A DNA stretch of 64,000 bases from Tanytarsus gracilentus. Lineage: Eukaryota; Arthropoda; Insecta; Diptera; Chironomidae. The stretch lies in NCBI GenBank assembly GCA_038502055.1, contig JAXRKN010000036.1, positions 3,968,001 to 4,032,000 of the forward strand, written 5' to 3'. Numbering within the stretch: position 1 is the stretch's first letter; every line of letters begins with the position of its first letter. A model generated the notes under the pieces. That model was not told the DNA's origin. It made no database searches and saw only the letters and a program-made list of their open reading frames with translations. Shown here piece by piece: positions 58,301 through 64,000 of this stretch. The translations under genes and the position numbers were made by a program.

Positions 58301-61300
58301 TCGCGGTCATCTAACAAATAAGAAAGTTCCGTTCCAACTTCGCTCTCCTTTTTGACATCCGGGATGTACTTTTTCAATAGATTCGTGACATCATTTGATT
58401 TACAGCCTGTATCGCGTTTCACACACACCAAGTGATATCCAACACCAAATTGTTTCTTGAGAAAAAATGGAGATCCAACAGCTTTTAAAGCTCCACTCGA
58501 CATGATGGCAATCTATAAAAAAACCTTAAAATTTGAGAGTTATAATAAAAATTTCTTACCCTATCGCCAAGCACGTCAGCCTCCAACATAAAATGCGTTG
58601 ACAATAAAATTGTTCTTCCTTCTTTTTCTTTTTGTAATAAATCCCACAAGTCACGCCTTGCGCCAGGATCAACACCCGAACTCGGTTCATCGAACAGCAC
58701 CACTTTTGAATTTGCACATAAGGCAATTCCAACAGAAAGTTTTCTTTTCATACCACCACTTAAACCTCTCGCTTGCATATCAATTTTATTCTCGAGCTTT
58801 AAAAGCTTCACGTATTTTTCAACTTCCCTCTCAACATCGTCCTTGTGTAATCCTTTAAGGAGGCTAAAAAACGTGATGTGCTCACGAACGGTTAAATCCT
58901 CAAAAAGAATATTGTGTTGAGGACAAAATCCAATGCTCGATCGTATGAAATTTATATCTTTTCTTATGTCTTTTCCATTGATGAATGCCGTGCCCGAAGT
59001 TGGGCTTATCATGCCCGTTAACATTGACATTGTAGTCGTTTTTCCAGCTCCGTTGTGACCTGTTGGAAAAATTTAACATTTTATTTTATAAAATTAAAAT
59101 TAAACTCACCCAAAAGTGCAGTAATTTCATTTTCGTAGAGATTGAGATTTAGTCCCTCAACAGCAACTTTATCTCCATCATACACCTTTCTCAAGTTTAC
59201 AATTTTAATTCCAGCCTTTTTGTTCTTCGGCTCTTGTTCATAATTTGCATTCACATGATGAGCACCGTTTGCATTTATATCATTAATTCCAACATAGTCC
59301 GGTATGTCGAGCCAAAATTTCTTCGTGAATGGAAAATTCCACTTTTCAGCCACTCCAAAATCACCAGGAAAAATTTTCTCCACATAGAGAGCGATCATTA
59401 AATAAATAATTGCATCAATAATTAACATTATCCACACATGACCGAGATGAAAATCGTCATCAATTGAGACGGGCTTGAAAATGTTGTGCCATTGAATTCC
59501 TTCTTGAGTTCCCTCATAGCGAATGACGACATTGAATCCCATTGCCATTGCAGTGTTCGATAAAAGACTCATGAGCAATTTACCTGTGAGTGTCACACTT
59601 TCATAGCGCTGTTGAACAAATGTGTAGGGTGAGTAGACGAGAAACCAGACGAGACCACCTACAGCTGCTGCTGTGCTTGCTTTTGAGAAAAAGACACTTA
59701 ACATAAAGCAAAATGTGATTGTTGTAATGCTATAGATGAGAAGAAATGTCCAAAGGACTGTCACAGAGCCATAAGTAAAAACTGCATTCGGATTGTCATC
59801 GCCATACCATCTGACTTTGAACAAAATAGTCATTATTGTCACGGTAATGAACATGTAGATGAAACACTTTGTGAACCAAGCTGTCCAGTGAAGCCAACTG
59901 TCGAGTCCCATGATTTTCATAGACTCTTTCAGCTGCTTCTCTTTTTCTGTAGTTATGTACTTAATTATATTGATGCATGGATATACAAAACTCAATAAAA
60001 TGAAGAGCGAGATGAGCGCTTGTAGACCTTGAAGTAAGACATCGAGCACAAACGGTGGATAAGGAAATCTCTGATATATGAAAATATTTTAATAGATTTT
60101 AACAAAGTTTTACAATAAAATTTTCAACTCACCCTGACAATAATTTTAGGAATTTCTTTTAAGTCAATATTTAGTTGGTTTTTCATCATCATGAAAGCTT
60201 TAAAGATGAATTGTTGCATGAATAGAAATCCTTCCAAATAGTAGCCACTTGGGCTTCCATCGTGATCATTTTGATTATTTCTTGCACCACCCGGTTGAAA
60301 TAAAGGAAACAAAAAATCCGTTCTCCAGTTAAAAAATAACGGATTCAAAGAATTTCCAGTTCTTCTTAATTCTCCCGGATATCTTAAACTATAAGAAAGA
60401 TCATCAGGTAGTTCTGTAATATTTGAGTAAGTGTCGGGAAATTCAATCCCAACATAGGCATTTTTCTGTCGCAAATAAGGCGCAAGATATTCCGAAGAAG
60501 GCACTGATGAAATTTTCAAGAACGGCTGAACCAATGGTTGGACATAGGACATCAAAATTTCGAGCTGTTCACTTTGAGGCGAGTAAACGATTTCATTCGA
60601 AAAATTCGTGTATTGCGAGATATTGACATTTTTGCTATAATTAATAAGTTTAAAGAAAAATTTGAAGTTTCATTCATTAAAATTGGCTTACAATGAAAGA
60701 ATTCTCAAAGCAAATTGAGTCTTCATGTCCCTGTAATTATCAAAAAAAAAATACTTAGTAACAAACTTCAATTAGAAAAAGAAGTTTTGAACCTACAGTG
60801 CGTCTGAGATCTTATTCAGTGGTAGGGGATTAAATATTGAGGGATTTGGAAAAACATCAGGTGTCACCAATGAACCTTCAATTAAATATGAAATTAAATT
60901 TTAAAGTTTCCCACGAAAGACAAAAAAAATACTCACGAATAAGAACAAGAAGGGCTGAGAACATAACTGGGATAAAAATTTCGAGAATTGTCTGAAATGG
61001 ACTTCGGTACTGTAGCATGTAATTTTTCCACATAAGCAGACGAAATTTTGCCCATTTAGACGTCATCCTAACGTCCGAATCTAAATGATATAGAAATAAA
61101 TTAATTACATCAATAAAATGTGTATTCACTATCTCTTCCGATCAACGCGTTGAATGTCACATGGCATTAATATTTTATTTTTTAATTTATAAAAGTATTT
61201 TTTTAAAGAAATGAAAGCGAACTTTTAATAACTTTCATTAAACTTTACTAGAAAAAGTTTTTAATTATTGAGCGAAAAGTTTCAACCTTACTCGCTATCT

Positions 61301-62142
61301 GTCAAACTAACAATTTAAAAAAGTTGTGATAACGTCAAAAACTTTAAAACGAAAAAAATTCTTTGCTTTCATCGATTTTTACCTTTCAACCCCTAAAAAT
61401 ATGACAATCACTTGCAAGGTCGTCTGAATTTTCCTCAAAATTTCCCTAAAATTGCTTATGTTTGCCTATTTGGTAATTTTATTCACTCGCATAATGACAA
61501 TTTAATGTTCACTTTATCAACAACATTGATCTTGTGAGCTTTTCAAAGTTTTTATCGCACCAATATATTTTTTCTAGCTTCCCTCAATGCTCGAGACTCA
61601 AACAAAACTAAACACAAACCCGAGTTTTTCCATTTAAGAAAATTATTTTTTTTTCTGAGCATGCTTGGTGGGAAAAATTAAATAGTAAACACGGAGCCGA
61701 AGGTACACAGCCGGCTTTTAATCGATGATCGCATGACAATAAAAAAATCGGAAAGCCCGCGAGTTTGTCCATAACCTATCTCAATTTTACTCTCCACTTC
61801 TTTATGTCATGACGTCAAAGCTTGTAAAAAATTCTATGAAAAAGATCATGAAGATGTGGGCACTCGATCATTTCATGGAAAGTGAGTCATGATTTTTTTT
61901 CAGTCCATAATAACATTTTTTTTTGCATGCTCATCAAGAATAAATGTATGAAGAGTGTCCGAATTGTTTGATGTTAAAAATAACGAGAGAGAACATTTTT
62001 TTAGCGGAGTCAAGGCCGTCAGTATTAGTATATAAAAAATTTCCCTCTAAATAAATACATTTTTTGATATGGCTTTAACAATTTAATAATTACCTGCTCG
62101 ACGCAGATCTGTGCCAACAATTGTATATTCGCAATTCTCCAT
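55324..62142 (-). CDS. ABCA-subfamily full ABC transporter (ABCA3-like)
   Basis: ABCA proteins move lipids across membranes. Thirteen exons (62,094-62,142; 60,937-61,080; 60,797-60,875; 60,692-60,730; 60,133-60,634; 59,110-60,070; 58,560-59,059; 58,193-58,512; 58,039-58,136; 57,262-57,980; 56,698-57,211; 55,561-56,647; 55,324-55,507) join without a frame break to 1,731 residues, the usual ABCA length. Order: first membrane helix about 44-64, large extracellular loop, helix bundle about 275-510 with the ABCA hallmark TTEKEKQLKESMKIMGL, NBD1 (Walker A GHNGAGKTT about 592-600, signature LSGGMKRKLS, Walker B VVLFDEPSSG), second helix set, NBD2 (Walker A GVNGAGKTS about 1438-1446, signature YSGGNKRKLS, Walker B IIYLDEP). 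Both ATP sites look intact. The substrate is not predictable. Intron 1 is 1.0 kb. Confidence 0.93.
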
Positions 62143-62798
62143 TTTTAATGATGTAACTTTGCACTAAACTTTTGTAAACTTGTTTCTAAACGCTTAAAAG
62201 TTGTAATTCACTATGTAAAATCCAATTAATAGGAAAATCCCGGCTGTAGATCGTGATAAGAAAATATTTACTCGAAAAGTACTCTTTTCAGTCTGTCATT
62301 CTTGAGTCCTCCAATTGATCTGTTGACCAGAGTTAATTATCGTTGTTGACTGGCTGAAAAAATTCTATACATCAAAAGTTGTGTATAGCAGCGAGAAAAA
62401 TTTTTCCAACTTAATTATAGCGTTTGAAGAAATAAAAGCGCATTTTATGTGCGTCTTAATTAAATTTTTTAAATTATTTTTTATAACCACAAAAAAAATA
62501 AAATTTATTCCTGGATTTTAAAAAATATTTTGGACACTTGGCCAAAAAAGCTCATGTTTATATACACGCAATGTTATATACCTACACAAAACTATTCGTT
62601 CTTAAACTCTGTTTTTTAAATACTACACATGCGCAAATTTATATAAAACAAAAGTCATATGGCCCATGCTTGAATGCTTTTCCGTTGCAATTTAAATATC
62701 GCATATATTTTCCGCATGCAACTTCGCATGTAAACAAAATTGTGTAAACAAAAATTCATAAAAATTTCATCATAATTGAAAAACTAAAAAATTTCAAA
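62143..62798. promoter_or_regulatory. Divergent region between ABCA and NUB1
   Basis: 656 bp between start codons on opposite strands; it should contain both promoters. The sequence is AT-rich and non-coding. No core element is recognised. Confidence 0.4.
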
Positions 62799-64000
62799 AT
62801 GAGTGAGTTGTCGCTCGAAAATGTTCTTGTCCAGGTTAAGGACGCACTGAATAAAAATGGAATCAAGCTATGGTTGTTGCCATATTACTTAGAAATGGAG
62901 AGTAATGAATCTGAAATGCTGGTAAGAAAAAAATGCGTAAATTTATTTTTAAGTAATTTCTTTGTTATGACACAGAAATTGGCTCAACAATTCAGTGAGA
63001 GTCTAAACATTAAGTATGATTTTTGTCTCGCTGCGCTTAATGAACTTCAGAATCATGCAATCGATAAACTTCAGGCCAACAAGGAACTAAAAGAAGAAGG
63101 TAAAATCAAATTCTGATCTTTAATTTAATTAATGACGCAGCAATAATTTTCACTTTTAGGTTTGGCTACGCTCAAAATTAGAGTTCCATGCAAAAAGTCA
63201 TCAGGAGGCACAAAATTGCTCACAATCAAGATAAAACTGATTGATACAGTTGAAAATTTGATTACGTTGATTGCCAACGAGGTGGTGACTCAAAATTCTA
63301 TTAAACTAATTTCATCGGGTCGTGTCCTGGATCCACAAAAATCTCTCGCCGAACAGAATATTAAAAACTTTCAACAGATTCTGGCATTAGAATCCAAGGA
63401 TGAGACGAATTCTGACAATCAAACTTACAATCGAATCACTAAGATAAGAAAAGATGCTGAAGCTCTTATGAATGGCAAAAGTCTTGACTTTTTTAAGCTC
63501 GAAAATAAGAATGGCGAAGCTGTTTATCTACCCGAAAATGAGCGAATGTCAATCATGATGGCTCTACTTCTTTATGAGAAAGGACGAGCTGAAATGAAAA
63601 AGGAAAATTATTCAGATGCATTGATTCTCTTCCTCGAAGCTGATCGTGAACTACAAAGTTGTCAGGCGAATATTGAAAAAAGCATTGACAATGTTGCATT
63701 TCTTAATTTGGACATTGCTTGGTGTTATCTCCAGCTTAAATCCATCATGCAATTACCCGATGCAGAACGAAGATTGACAATTTGTGAGGACAATTTGAAG
63801 AAAAGCTATGGAGTAAATTTTGAGCGTGCTCAAGTTTCCGAGAGATGCCTCGTCCTCCGATTGAAGCTACTTCAAGGAATTTTATATTTTCATCAAAATC
63901 GCCGTCAAGAAAGCTCTCTCTTCTTGTCATGTGCAGAGCGAGAGCTTTTAGAATTGAAAGTTGACGAGGAAAAAGTTGAAACTCTACTTCAAATGGGATA
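62799..64000 (+). CDS. NUB1: NEDD8 ultimate buster 1 (NUB1), 5' part; runs off the window
   Basis: NUB1 binds NEDD8/FAT10 and ubiquitin-like conjugates and delivers them to the proteasome. Three exons are visible: 62,799-62,921, 62,976-63,099 and 63,160 to beyond 64,000, joined at phases 0 and 1 (G|GT). Residues 1-80 form the family's N-terminal helical region. About 83-160 is a ubiquitin-like domain (LLTIKIKLIDTVENLITLIA, then IKLISSGRVLDPQKSLAEQ). The following helices (KGRAEMKKENYSDALILFLEAD) match the TPR-like central part of NUB1. The C-terminal UBA domains lie beyond the window. The start ATG has a good context (CAAAATGAG). Confidence 0.9.

Overview
The window looks like nuclear DNA of an insect, most likely a nematoceran fly (midge or mosquito relative). 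The DNA is very AT-rich. Genes have short GT-AG introns, and the gene set is insect-like: a ZAD zinc-finger protein, a Nibbler-type exonuclease, an insect-type perilipin, Derlin-2, PPTC7, an ABCA transporter and NUB1. The species cannot be named from sequence alone. I joined exons by hand using splice signals, reading-frame continuity and family resemblance.

Layout. Positions 1 to about 28,370 form a gene-poor desert with no recognisable protein. It holds three copies or fragments of dispersed elements, a nearly identical inverted duplication of about 485 bp (15.4 and 25.4 kb), many degenerate repeats carrying a tRNA-type B-box word, and a few weak candidate exons on the minus strand that could belong to a gene with very long introns. 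From 28.4 kb onward the window is gene-dense: Ppt1 (+), a transmembrane LRR protein (-), an RS-rich basic protein (-), perilipin (+), a 75-residue mitochondrial-type membrane protein (-), two F-box/LRR proteins facing each other (+ and -), Derlin-2 (+), PPTC7 phosphatase (-), Nibbler exonuclease (+), ZAD C2H2 zinc-finger protein (-), a 1,731-residue ABCA transporter (-), and the first part of NUB1 (+), cut by the window end.

Neighbouring genes mostly alternate in strand, giving several short divergent promoters and several tail-to-tail 3' ends. No operon-like functional grouping is evident. Functions span lysosomal depalmitoylation, lipid storage and transport, ER-associated degradation, ubiquitin/NEDD8 turnover (F-box proteins, NUB1), mitochondrial phosphatase activity and small-RNA trimming.

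The most unusual structure is a 1.3-kb foldback element filling most of the single intron of the Nibbler gene. It has long inverted arms built from a short repeated word, internal tandem repeats, and an outer end very close to the 3' splice site. Its transcript should form a long hairpin inside the pre-mRNA of a small-RNA processing enzyme. The same gene shares a nearly palindromic double polyadenylation signal with its convergent neighbour. Other well-bounded insertions are a MITE with 16-bp inverted ends and a perfect 8-bp target duplication (39,952-40,106) and a SINE-like retroposon with a 22-bp target duplication and an (ATCT)n tail (33,014-33,232).
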